A DNA stretch of 6,718 nucleotides from Alphaproteobacteria bacterium (GTDB taxonomy: Bacteria; Pseudomonadota; Alphaproteobacteria; Rhodobacterales; Rhodobacteraceae): positions 1-6,718 of the forward strand of contig JAURMY010000287.1 in assembly GCA_030830465.1 (NCBI GenBank). The letters are read 5' to 3'. The notes below the pieces were generated by a model. That model had not been told where the DNA came from, searched no databases, and saw only the letters and a list, made by a program, of their open reading frames with translations. Shown here piece after piece: positions 1-6,510 of this stretch (positions are counted from its first letter, which is position 1; each line of letters opens with the position of its first letter). Both the position numbers and the translations under genes were made by a program.

Positions 1-12
1 ATGTTCAGGCTG

Positions 13-19
13 TCCTTTT
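13..19 (-). promoter_or_regulatory. Ribosome binding site of a leftward gene beyond the window edge
   Basis: On the minus strand, just past the TGA stop of the heparinase-like gene, the sequence reads AAAAGGA, followed by ten bases and then AT at positions 2-1, where the window ends. If the next base is G, this is an ATG start with near-ideal Shine-Dalgarno spacing, 27 bases after the preceding stop. It suggests that the rsmB/heparinase operon continues leftward. In Rhodobacterales purH is often found here, but that is from memory of gene order; no residue of the next protein is visible. Confidence 0.45.
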
Positions 20-29
20 GTGGTCGCGG

Positions 30-1790
30 TCAGGTTTCGTCGCTGTCAATATCGCGCACATGGCGTTTGCCGTCTTGCGCGCGGGTCAGAGTCCATTTGA
101 TCTGGCCGGAATAATCCAAGACCGTGTCAGATAAAACGATCTGTTTTGTCGCGCGTGGTTTCAGGCGGCCGCTTTCCAGATAAACGCTGGCCTCAAGGGT
201 CAAGCGCGCGGTGCCGGAATGGCGGAACACCCAGACTTCGCCGCTTTTCAGGGTCATTGACACCGCAGTGCCGCCCAGATTGATTTCCGGCTCGACATCC
301 GGGTGCAAATGAAACCGCAGGGCGTATTTCACCCCTTGCAGGCGCGTGCGGTTCATCAAATCCTCAAACACGATCCGGTCAGCCTCGGACAACGCGCCCA
401 AAGTGTCCTCGCCGGCCAGATCCCGCCCGTCAATGGACAGGTCCAGCCGCCTGACGTGCATCAATCCATGGGTCGTGGAATAACCGTCATGGGTCGCCAG
501 CACCGAGGATCCGTCAAGGCCCGAGGATTGCTGGATGCGGACGTCCTGCGGCGCATCGACCAGCATGTCATTCGCGCCCACAATCGCCGCCCCAGGACCG
601 GCAAACCGGGACGAGGAAAACCCGTCTACCGCCAATGTGCTGTGCGACGGCGTCGCCCGGCCGGCCCGTCGCCATTCCGGGCCGAATTGCACGCCCGATC
701 CGCAATTAACGATGATCGACCGGCGCCCCGAGGTCAGTTCAAACGCCAGAGTTGACGCATGGGCATTGACCGAATACCGGCCGCGCGGCGGGGCGCTGGC
801 ATCCACGATCACGCTGGTTCGTCCGGCGGACAGGCGGGCATATCCCATCGCCAGACCGCTGTTTGCCGTCGCCCGCACGCCCGAGGAAGCCAGCGCCTGA
901 TCCAGCCGCCCTTCCTGTCCGCGGCCACCGCCGTGAAAGCGGGCCAGCCCGCCATCGGCATGGCGCAGGGCGCGCAGGGTCGGGGCGATACGCTCAATCG
1001 CCAGCAAATGCTGGCGCAGCGGCATCTGCCCGGTTTCACTCAGGGCGTTGGCCGACCAGTTCAGCAGGGTAAACGCCTCCATCAGTTCTTCGGGATTGCG
1101 GGATGGAATGCCGCCGTCGGTATCGATCTGCCGGGCACATTCCTCGGCCAGCGATTTCGCCGCCGGCACCACCAGATGGCTGTGGCCCTCCAGCGCAATA
1201 CCGGCATAGATGAGGCCGGTCAGGGCCTCAAAGCGCGGCAATCCGGGCCGGGCACCCGACCAGCGTTTACTCAGAAACCGGGTTTGCCGTCCCAGAGTGC
1301 GAAAATATCGGTCGGACGCGGCCTTGTCCTGTCCCTGCAACAGAAAAATCGCGTGGTTGATCCAGCGGATTGTCCGGCGTCCGGTCAGTTCCGGCACCCA
1401 GCCCGGGCCTTTGCCGCGCCCGAAACGGTCAATCCACTCCACCAGCCAGGCCTGGGCCAGATCGCGTGCGGCGCTGTCTCCCACCGCCGCCAAATCGTCC
1501 AGCCAGGCAAAGCCGTGCAGCTCTGCCTCAAATGGCGGCGAGGGGCGTGTGATGTTCCAGATCGAGGCCCCCGGCGCCTCGACCAGAAAACCGGCAAACA
1601 GGAAATTTCCGGCCATCAATTGCTGACCGCGGGCGAACGAGCCGATGGTTTTGGGTTCCGGTTGCGACACAAAGGCCGTGACCGGACGCGCCAACCCGGC
1701 CAGCCGCGCCTGAAGGCGGTTCTGAAAATGCGACCGGGTCTGTTCCAGCCTGTTCATCAGCGCATTTCGGGCAAGTGTCGCATCATCCAT
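30..1790 (-). CDS. Heparinase II/III family protein
   Basis: Predicted protein of 586 residues from the ATG at 1790, belonging to the heparinase II/III-like family (polysaccharide-lyase fold: an alpha/alpha toroid followed by a beta-sandwich). The N-terminal half, about residues 40-270, is helical and carries SQPEPKTIGSFARG and APGASIW. The C-terminal heparinase II/III domain starts near residue 310 and contains NAHASTLAFELTSG (about 342-355) and the IVNCG stretch, then SHSTLAVDG (about 382-390) and YALRFHLHPDV (about 489-499). No signal peptide or membrane segment is seen: the N-terminus is polar and charged, so an intracellular location is inferred. Family members cleave acidic polysaccharides, but the substrate here is unknown. 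The reading frame stays open upstream to a GTG at 1865, giving 611 residues. That start has no good ribosome site, whereas AAAGGA lies 12 bases before the ATG at 1790, so I prefer the shorter form with moderate confidence. It follows rsmB on the same strand and is probably co-transcribed with it. Confidence 0.85.
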   Translation of the reverse strand: MDDATLARNALMNRLEQTRSHFQNRLQARLAGLARPVTAFVSQPEPKTIGSFARGQQLMAGNFLFAGFLVEAPGASIWNITRPSPPFEAELHGFAWLDDLAAVGDSAARDLAQAWLVEWIDRFGRGKGPGWVPELTGRRTIRWINHAIFLLQGQDKAASDRYFRTLGRQTRFLSKRWSGARPGLPRFEALTGLIYAGIALEGHSHLVVPAAKSLAEECARQIDTDGGIPSRNPEELMEAFTLLNWSANALSETGQMPLRQHLLAIERIAPTLRALRHADGGLARFHGGGRGQEGRLDQALASSGVRATANSGLAMGYARLSAGRTSVIVDASAPPRGRYSVNAHASTLAFELTSGRRSIIVNCGSGVQFGPEWRRAGRATPSHSTLAVDGFSSSRFAGPGAAIVGANDMLVDAPQDVRIQQSSGLDGSSVLATHDGYSTTHGLMHVRRLDLSIDGRDLAGEDTLGALSEADRIVFEDLMNRTRLQGVKYALRFHLHPDVEPEINLGGTAVSMTLKSGEVWVFRHSGTARLTLEASVYLESGRLKPRATKQIVLSDTVLDYSGQIKWTLTRAQDGKRHVRDIDSDET

Positions 1791-1899
1791 GTCGCGCGCG
1801 CCGGTCCTTTGTTCGATTGGCGCAACCATACTGCGCGTGACAAGACCTGTCACCCGCCCAAACACCCCGCGCAGCGATTTTCCACATGGCGCGGAAGGG

Positions 1900-3189
1900 T
1901 CAGGCCAGTGTCAGGGCCGCCATGTAAAATCCATCCATACCGCCGCGGTCGGGCCAGTAATCCGGCCTGAGACGAATACCCCCGTCCGGCGTTGCCCAGC
2001 CGGGTTCCAGGCCCAGTGTCGCCGGATCGACCGGACGGACACGCAGGCCGGGGTGCCGCTCCAGCGCTTTGGTGATCTGGGTTTCGCCCTCTCTTGGCAG
2101 CAGCGAGCAGGTGCAGTAAACCAGCACGCCCTGCGGGGCGAGCAGCGACACCGCCTTGTCAATCATCCGCGCCTGAAGATCGAAAAGGCCCGACAAATCA
2201 ACGCCATCCTTGGCAAAGGGCAAATCAGGATGGCGGCGGATTGTGCCGGTCGCGGAACAGGGCGCATCCAGCAGGATCGCATCATACCGCTGGTCGGTGG
2301 TAAAGCTCAGCGCATCCGCGGCCACGACGCGGGCCGACAATTTGACCCGGCCCAGGTTCTCGCTGACCCGGCCCAGACGATCCGCCGAAATGTCGACCGC
2401 CGTTACCCTGGCCCCTGCCGCGGCCATCTGCATGGTTTTTCCGCCCGGTGCCGCGCAAAGGTCCAGCGCGGATTTTGCGTTCAGATCGCCCAGCAGGCGC
2501 ACCGGCACCGCCGCCGCCGCATCCTGCACCCACCAGTCCCCGGATTCGTATCCTTCAAGCGCCGTCAGTTGCGGGCGGCCGTTCAGCCGCAGGCTGCCGG
2601 TCGGCAGAACCAATCCGTCCAGCCGTGTCGCCCAGTCAGCCGCCTGTACCGGGTTTTTCAACGTCAGATCAAACGGCGCGCCGGCCTGATGGGCATGTTC
2701 GATCAAGGCGACGGTTTCGGCGCCGTAATTCTTGGTGACCGGCGTTGCCAGCCAGTTGGGCAGTTTCTGCGGCGGTTGTTGCGCCCAGATTTCACCGCCC
2801 GATGCGGCGATCCTGCGGGCCACCGCGTTTGTCAGCCCCGCCAGATGCGCGGTTTTCGGACTGCCGCGAATGATCTCGACCGCGGCATTGACCGCCGCAT
2901 GTTCAGCGATCCCCTCGGCCAGAATTTCATAGGCCGCCAGGCGCAGCGCGTTGCGAACCTTAAGCGGCGGGGATTTTTCCAGAAAAGGCAAAAGAACCGC
3001 GTCCAGCGCCGCCAGATGCCGCAAAACACCTGTGGCCAGCGACTGTGCCCGCGCCCTGTCGGCGGGGGCAAGCCGGTCCAGCGGCCCGGGCCGCGCGGCC
3101 ACGGCCTCGGACATCAGCAGGCGTTGAAACAGCACCGCATGCAATATCTGCGACGCGGCCAAGCGTGGTGCCAATCCTGTTGCCGACAT
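1900..3189 (-). CDS. rsmB: 16S rRNA (cytosine-967-C5)-methyltransferase RsmB
   Basis: Predicted protein of 429 residues, the usual RsmB length. It methylates C967 (E. coli numbering) of 16S rRNA with S-adenosylmethionine during small-subunit assembly in the cytoplasm. The N-terminal region, about residues 5-135, is the helical NusB-like RNA-binding domain. The catalytic Rossmann domain follows: motif I DLCAAPGGKT (243-252), the acidic SAM-ribose residue in AVDIS (264-268), motif IV LLDAPCSATG with Cys311, and motif VI VYCTCS with Cys361. The two Pro-Cys/Thr-Cys cysteines are those RNA m5C methyltransferases use for release and catalysis, so the enzyme looks intact. The ATG at 3189 is chosen because AAAGG lies 9 bases upstream and the protein begins as the family does; extending further upstream would cross the divergent DUF1674 gene. 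The heparinase-like gene follows on the same strand. A Fmu/Sun-type paralogue is possible, but the NusB-like N-terminus favours RsmB. Confidence 0.93.
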   Translation of the reverse strand: MSATGLAPRLAASQILHAVLFQRLLMSEAVAARPGPLDRLAPADRARAQSLATGVLRHLAALDAVLLPFLEKSPPLKVRNALRLAAYEILAEGIAEHAAVNAAVEIIRGSPKTAHLAGLTNAVARRIAASGGEIWAQQPPQKLPNWLATPVTKNYGAETVALIEHAHQAGAPFDLTLKNPVQAADWATRLDGLVLPTGSLRLNGRPQLTALEGYESGDWWVQDAAAAVPVRLLGDLNAKSALDLCAAPGGKTMQMAAAGARVTAVDISADRLGRVSENLGRVKLSARVVAADALSFTTDQRYDAILLDAPCSATGTIRRHPDLPFAKDGVDLSGLFDLQARMIDKAVSLLAPQGVLVYCTCSLLPREGETQITKALERHPGLRVRPVDPATLGLEPGWATPDGGIRLRPDYWPDRGGMDGFYMAALTLA

Positions 3190-3198
3190 CTGTACTGC

Positions 3199-3203
3199 CT
3201 TTC
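3199..3203 (-). promoter_or_regulatory. Ribosome binding site of rsmB
   Basis: Minus-strand AAAGG lies 9 bases before the ATG at 3189. It decides the rsmB start, since the same frame stays open to 3405 with further possible starts that have no support. Confidence 0.55.
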
Positions 3204-3211
3204 TGTGGGAC

Positions 3212-3239
3212 TTGCCCCGATAAACAGTGGGCGTATAAC
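3212..3239 (+). promoter_or_regulatory. Candidate sigma-70 promoter for the DUF1674 gene
   Basis: TTGCCC (3212-3217) and TATAAC (3234-3239) resemble -35 and -10 boxes separated by 16 bases. They lie in the 85-bp gap between the divergent rsmB and DUF1674 genes and predict transcription starting near 3246, about 30 bases before the ATG at 3275. On the other strand the same -10 region reads GTTATAC, so a leftward rsmB promoter could overlap, but I see no convincing -35 for it. This is a pattern match only. Confidence 0.4.
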
Positions 3240-3274
3240 AACCGCCACAACACCGCAAGCCAGCCAGAGCATTG

Positions 3275-3451
3275 ATGACCCAAGCCCCAAAACCGCCCAG
3301 CCCCGCCGCCCGCCGCGCCCTGCAAGAGGCGGAGGAGCGGCGCAAGGCCGACCAGAAAAAGCCTCTGCCAAAAGAACTGGGAGGCCGCGACGGGCCGGAA
3401 CCCACCCGCTTTGGCGACTGGGAAAAGAAGGGTATAACCTCGGATTTCTAG
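3275..3451 (+). CDS. DUF1674 domain protein, SdhAF4-like succinate dehydrogenase assembly factor
   Basis: A complete small gene of 58 codons plus TAG. The C-terminal signature RFGDWEKKGITSDF (residues 45-58), preceded by KELGGRDGPEPT, is the hallmark of DUF1674, the family of eukaryotic SDHAF4/Sdh8. The N-terminal half is short, charged and low in complexity (Pro/Ala/Arg/Glu/Lys), as is usual for bacterial members. In eukaryotes the family binds the flavinylated catalytic subunit of succinate dehydrogenase and helps it assemble. In alphaproteobacteria the same role is inferred, not shown here. The ribosome site is weak: only an AGAG-like stretch lies before ATTGATG. The gene is divergent from rsmB and convergent with dapB, so it is probably transcribed alone from the candidate promoter at 3212-3239. 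It is short enough to be missed by length-filtered gene calling. Confidence 0.9.
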   Translation: MTQAPKPPSPAARRALQEAEERRKADQKKPLPKELGGRDGPEPTRFGDWEKKGITSDF

Positions 3452-3490
3452 GCGGTGACGCGGCCTGTCAACGGGGCTTGGAAACGCCTA
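3449..3490. repeat. Inverted repeat spanning the convergent stop codons
   Basis: TAGGCG (3449-3454) and CGCCTA (3485-3490) are perfect 6-base inverted repeats separated by 30 bases. Each arm contains one gene's stop: the TAG of the DUF1674 gene on the plus strand and the TAG of dapB on the minus strand. There is no T-run on either side and the loop is long, so a strong intrinsic terminator is unlikely. It is noted as the only symmetry in the 36-bp convergent gap. Confidence 0.4.
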
Positions 3491-4297
3491 AAACCCCAGA
3501 ACATCCGCCATCGAATATTCGCCCGGTTTCTTGTCCTGCCCCCAAAGGGCTGCCCGCAAAGCCCCGCGCGCAAACAAGGACCGGTCAGTCGCCAGATGCC
3601 GCAGCACGATCCGTTCACCGTCCGAGGCAAAGATCACGTCATGCTCGCCGATGATGTCGCCACCGCGAATGGCGGAAAACCCGATATGGCCGCGTTGGCG
3701 CGCGCCGGTGATCCCGTCGCGGCCCCGGTCTGCGACGTCGTTCAACGAAACACCGCGCCCGGCGGCAGCGGCCTCACCCAGCATCAGGGCGGTGCCCGAA
3801 GGGGCGTCAACCTTGTGGCGGTGATGCGCCTCGACCACTTCGATGTCAAAATCCGCGTCCAGCGCCTCGGCCACTTTGCGGGTCAGGTTGACCAGCAGGT
3901 TGACGCCAAGGCTCATGTTTCCGGCGCGCACAATCACCGCATGGCGGGCGGCGGCCCTGTATTTCGGCAGGTCACTGTCGGGGATGCCGGTCGTGCCAAC
4001 CACATGCACCAGCCGCGCCTGCGCGGCCAGCGCGGCATGGGCGGCAGAAGCGGCAGGCGAAGTGAAATCAATCACCGCCTGTGACCTTGCAAACACCTCC
4101 AGCGGATCGTCGGTGACGATAACCCCGTTGGCCGCCCCCCCCATGCACAGGCCCAGATCCTTGCCGATCCAGTCATGCCCGGTCCGCTCGGTCACGCCTG
4201 CCAGTTGCGCCTTGTCGCTGGCGGCAATCATTTTCACCAGCGTCTGCCCCATCCGCCCCGAGGCCCCGACAACCGCGATTGAGGGTAAATTTGACAT
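3488..4297 (-). CDS. dapB: 4-hydroxy-tetrahydrodipicolinate reductase DapB
   Basis: Predicted protein of 269 residues, typical for DapB. It reduces the DapA product to tetrahydrodipicolinate with NAD(P)H, a step in diaminopimelate and lysine synthesis in the cytoplasm, feeding both peptidoglycan and protein. The N-terminal Rossmann domain shows VVGASGRMG (residues 9-17) for dinucleotide binding. GTTG follows at 101-104 and [10 protein letters not shown] at 126-135. The catalytic signature [15 protein letters not shown] (156-170) has the conserved His158/His159 pair and Lys162. [17 protein letters not shown] (203-219) is the conserved C-terminal segment. All key residues are present and no break is seen. 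The ATG at 4297 has GCGGAG 7 bases upstream; longer starts in the same frame would run into the rbfA start region and add residues unlike DapB. The gene is divergent from rbfA and convergent with the DUF1674 gene. Confidence 0.96.
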   Translation of the reverse strand: MSNLPSIAVVGASGRMGQTLVKMIAASDKAQLAGVTERTGHDWIGKDLGLCMGGAANGVIVTDDPLEVFARSQAVIDFTSPAASAAHAALAAQARLVHVVGTTGIPDSDLPKYRAAARHAVIVRAGNMSLGVNLLVNLTRKVAEALDADFDIEVVEAHHRHKVDAPSGTALMLGEAAAAGRGVSLNDVADRGRDGITGARQRGHIGFSAIRGGDIIGEHDVIFASDGERIVLRHLATDRSLFARGALRAALWGQDKKPGEYSMADVLGF

Positions 4298-4304
4298 GGC
4301 ACAG

Positions 4305-4310
4305 CTCCGC
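4305..4310 (-). promoter_or_regulatory. Ribosome binding site of dapB
   Basis: Minus-strand GCGGAG ends 7 bases before the dapB ATG at 4297 and fixes that start against the longer open frame that continues to 4414. Confidence 0.6.
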
Positions 4311-4329
4311 CCTTGGTTTGCATCCTTCC

Positions 4330-4378
4330 CCAGACCTTTGGCAGAGCGCGCATCCGGTTGCAACATCCTGCGGTCTGG
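4330..4378. repeat. Inverted repeat in the divergent dapB-rbfA region
   Basis: CCAGACC (4330-4336) and GGTCTGG (4372-4378) are perfect 7-base inverted repeats with 35 bases between them. Inside the interval lies the 8-base palindrome GTTGCAAC (4357-4364). The right arm abuts the candidate -10 box of rbfA. Either element could be an operator or could be chance; no known regulator site is recognised. Confidence 0.35.
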
Positions 4379-4384
4379 CATAAT
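4358..4384 (+). promoter_or_regulatory. Candidate promoter of the rbfA operon
   Basis: TTGCAA (4358-4363) and CATAAT (4379-4384) resemble -35 and -10 boxes with 15 bases between them, slightly short of the usual 17. Transcription would begin near 4391, giving a short leader of about 16 bases that starts just before the ribosome site at 4393. It lies in the 109-bp gap between divergent dapB and rbfA, where a rightward promoter is expected. No comparable leftward promoter for dapB could be picked out by eye. Confidence 0.4.
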
Positions 4385-4392
4385 CAGGCGGC

Positions 4393-4398
4393 AAAGGA
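4393..4398 (+). promoter_or_regulatory. Ribosome binding site of rbfA
   Basis: AAAGGA is followed by 8 bases and then the ATG at 4407. It selects this start over the open frame that continues far upstream antisense to dapB. Confidence 0.65.
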
Positions 4399-4406
4399 TC
4401 AGATTG

Positions 4407-4817
4407 ATGAACAAACGCCGATTCAGTGATACAACAGGGCCGTCGCAGCGCCAGCTGCGGGTGGGGGAACTTATCCGCCGGGTGCTGTCCGAGGTGCTGG
4501 CGCGCGGCGATCTTTATGACCCGGAAATCGCCCATGTCTCGATCACGGTCGGTGAGGTCCGCGCCAGCCCCGATCTGAAAATGGCAACGGTAAACGTGAT
4601 GCCGCTGGGCGGCTTGAACACCGAAGCGGTGGTCAAGGCGCTGAACCGCAACAAGGCCGAGTTGCGGCGCCATCTGAACCGCAACATTGATCTGAAATTC
4701 TCGCCGGAGTTGCGGTTCGTCGCGGATGTGACCTTTGACCGGATGGACGAAACGCGCCGCATGTTTTCCGATGACGTGGTAAAACGCGACATCGAGGCCG
4801 AACCGGACGATGACTGA
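4407..4817 (+). CDS. rbfA: 30S ribosome-binding factor RbfA
   Basis: Predicted protein of 136 residues, within the normal RbfA range. RbfA binds the immature 30S subunit, helps mature the 5' end of 16S rRNA and supports growth in the cold. The sequence shows the single KH-like fold pattern: the N-terminal helix [17 protein letters not shown] (about residues 18-34), a strand [20 protein letters not shown] (about 40-59), NVMPLGG, the second helix up to LRRHLNRNI, and the closing [18 protein letters not shown]. Asp-rich residues end the protein. The ATG at 4407 is backed by a good AAAGGA site. It heads a rightward operon: the next gene begins 8 bases before the rbfA stop, and truB follows, the classic partner of rbfA in bacterial nusA-infB-rbfA-truB clusters. 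Confidence 0.95.
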   Translation: MNKRRFSDTTGPSQRQLRVGELIRRVLSEVLARGDLYDPEIAHVSITVGEVRASPDLKMATVNVMPLGGLNTEAVVKALNRNKAELRRHLNRNIDLKFSPELRFVADVTFDRMDETRRMFSDDVVKRDIEAEPDDD

Positions 4818-5592
4818 TCTGGTACCCGACTGGTTTGACGGTATCCCGCTGGGCGCACCCGGACCCGGTCGGTTCCTGTTTTCCACCCAGAAATACCCGA
4901 TCTATTATTTGCAGATCACCAAGTGCGGCTGCACTTATCTGCGCAACCTGCTTTACCATATGGACCATGGCACCGCCCATCCGGCGGGCAGCGGGGTGCA
5001 TAATTTCAATCAGGATTTTGTCAAAGCCGACTTTATTCCGGCGGAAATGATTATCGCTTCGCCCTATGTGTTTTCCGTGGTGCGCGATCCGGTTGACCGG
5101 TTTCTGTCGCTTTATTTCGACAAGATTGCCAATCTGAAAAACGAAAAAGACAGCGCCATGCGCAACCGGGTTGTGCGCTCAGCCGGGCTTGAGCTGACAC
5201 CGGACATGGATTTGGCCGCACACCGTAAGAACGCGCTGCTGACCATCGACTGGTTCCGGCGCAACCTCAGGCGGGCGGAAAAGGGCAAGATCAATCCCCA
5301 CTGGCAACGCCAGCAGGAACGGTTAAGCCGTCTTGACGGTCTGTCGCCCCGGTTGCTGACACTGGACGGCCTGCCCTGGCAATTGCCGGCCCTGCTGGCC
5401 CCGCTGATCCCAGATATCGCCGCGCAAATGGCGGCGGTTCGGGTGCGCAACGCCTCAAAAAAACCCTTCAGCCATGCGGAAATCGCCACGCCGGAACTTG
5501 TGGAACGGGTGCAACATGTTTACGCGCAAGACCTTCAAACCTATGAAAAGGTGCACGCCGAATGGGGTGACGCGCCGCAACAGGGTGAATGA
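4810..5592 (+). CDS. Sulfotransferase family protein
   Basis: Predicted protein of 260 residues resembling the sulfotransferase family 2 (carbohydrate sulfotransferase-like) group, which moves sulfate from PAPS to a hydroxyl or amine of a glycan or small molecule. YLQITKCGCTYLRNLLYHM (about residues 33-51) fits the 5'-phosphosulfate-binding loop, with Lys38 and Thr42. VFSVVRDPVDRFLSLYFDK (about 87-105) fits the 3'-phosphate-binding motif, with Arg92-Asp-Pro, Arg97 and Ser100. The C-terminal half is less conserved and gives no acceptor clue. No signal peptide or membrane anchor is visible, so a cytoplasmic enzyme is inferred. It starts inside the end of rbfA with an 8-base overlap, and only a distant GAGG (4794-4797) lies upstream, so translation is probably coupled to rbfA. 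truB begins 3 bases after its stop. Parts of the first half look lower in GC than the neighbouring genes. The family call is firm; the substrate is unknown. Confidence 0.85.
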   Translation: MTDLVPDWFDGIPLGAPGPGRFLFSTQKYPIYYLQITKCGCTYLRNLLYHMDHGTAHPAGSGVHNFNQDFVKADFIPAEMIIASPYVFSVVRDPVDRFLSLYFDKIANLKNEKDSAMRNRVVRSAGLELTPDMDLAAHRKNALLTIDWFRRNLRRAEKGKINPHWQRQQERLSRLDGLSPRLLTLDGLPWQLPALLAPLIPDIAAQMAAVRVRNASKKPFSHAEIATPELVERVQHVYAQDLQTYEKVHAEWGDAPQQGE

Positions 5593-5595
5593 CAT

Positions 5596-6510
5596 ATGGG
5601 ACGTGGCAGAAAAAACGGGCGCGAGGTTTCAGGCTGGCTGGTGGTGGATAAACCGGCGGGCGTGACCTCAAGCGCTGTGGTCAACAAGGCGCGCTGGGCC
5701 TTTGACGCCCGCAAGGCCGGTCATGCCGGCACGCTGGACCCCGAGGCAACGGGCGTTCTGGCGATTGCCTTTGGCGAGGCGACCAAGACAGTGCCCTACA
5801 TCACCGACGCGCTGAAAGCCTATCGGTTCACCGTGCGGCTGGGACAGGCCACCAACACCGACGACACCGAAGGCGAAGTGATCGCCAGCAGCGAAGCCCG
5901 GCCCAGTGATGCGCAGATTCTGGCCGCCCTGCCCGGGTTTCAGGGCGAGATCGAACAGGTGCCGCCGCAGTTTTCCGCCGTCAAGGTGGATGGTGAACGC
6001 GCCTATAAACGCGCCCGCGACGGCGAGGAAATGGAACTGGCCGCGCGACCGCTTTGGGTTGACTCGCTGGAATTGATCGACCGGCCGGACCCGGATCACG
6101 TGGTATTGGAAATGGTCTGTGGCAAAGGCGGTTATGTGCGGTCGGTCGCGCGGGATCTGGGCGCGAAACTGGGCTGTTATGGCCATGTTCAAAGCCTGCG
6201 CCGGATCTGGTCCGGGCCGTTTGAACCCGAAGACGGGGTGCCCTATGAGCTGCTCGACCAACTGGCGAAATCGCCCGAGCTTGACCGTTATCTGCACCCG
6301 CTGGAGACCGGGCTGGCCGATCTTCCCGAACTGAAATGTTCCGCCGAGGCCGCCGCCAAGATGCGCAACGGCAATCCGGCGATGGTGATCGCATCAGATG
6401 TGGAATACGGCGATGAGGCCTGGGCCTCGTATAACGGCAAGGCCGTGGCCGTAGGCGTTTACAAGGCCGGGGAACTGCATCCGTCGCGGGTGTTTGCACA
6501 GGTTCCATGA
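5596..6510 (+). CDS. truB: tRNA pseudouridine(55) synthase TruB
   Basis: Predicted protein of 304 residues, normal for TruB. It isomerises uridine 55 in the T-psi-C loop of nearly all tRNAs and acts as a tRNA-folding chaperone in the cytoplasm. [14 protein letters not shown] (13-26) is the start of the catalytic domain. [14 protein letters not shown] (42-55) holds the catalytic Asp48, the same number as in E. coli. [10 protein letters not shown] (74-83) has the active-site Tyr76. [15 protein letters not shown] (123-137) and [15 protein letters not shown] (165-179), with Arg172, complete the motifs. The C-terminal region (about 235-304) matches the PUA-like tail of bacterial TruB. The ATG at 5596 comes 3 bases after the preceding stop, with an AGGG-type stretch nearby as a weak ribosome site. 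The next gene overlaps its stop by four bases. Confidence 0.96.
   Translation: MGRGRKNGREVSGWLVVDKPAGVTSSAVVNKARWAFDARKAGHAGTLDPEATGVLAIAFGEATKTVPYITDALKAYRFTVRLGQATNTDDTEGEVIASSEARPSDAQILAALPGFQGEIEQVPPQFSAVKVDGERAYKRARDGEEMELAARPLWVDSLELIDRPDPDHVVLEMVCGKGGYVRSVARDLGAKLGCYGHVQSLRRIWSGPFEPEDGVPYELLDQLAKSPELDRYLHPLETGLADLPELKCSAEAAAKMRNGNPAMVIASDVEYGDEAWASYNGKAVAVGVYKAGELHPSRVFAQVP

Noticed and set aside
759..1970. Plus-strand open frame of 403 codons antisense to the heparinase-like gene
   Set aside because: Composition is Arg/Gln/Pro/Gly-rich without any family motif, and the opposite strand carries a convincing conserved protein.
3190..3405. N-terminal extension of rsmB to 3405
   Set aside because: It would overlap most of the DUF1674 gene, adds residues unlike RsmB, and the ATG at 3189 has a ribosome site and gives the family's normal length.
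3449..3490. Strong rho-independent terminator between the convergent genes
   Set aside because: The stem is only six pairs with a 30-base loop and has no T-run on either strand; kept only as an inverted repeat.
1789..3654. Long plus-strand open frame (621 codons) antisense to rsmB and running across the DUF1674 region
   Set aside because: It is full of Arg, Pro, Gln and Cys with no recognisable domain and lies opposite a clear rsmB; a typical shadow frame in GC-rich DNA.
3843..4406. Upstream extension of the rbfA frame antisense to dapB
   Set aside because: The residues before 4407 do not match RbfA and run across an intact dapB; AAAGGA marks the ATG at 4407.
4298..4414. N-terminal extension of dapB to 4414
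   Set aside because: It overlaps the rbfA start and ribosome site, and DapB proteins start just before the GxxGRMG motif as the ATG at 4297 does.
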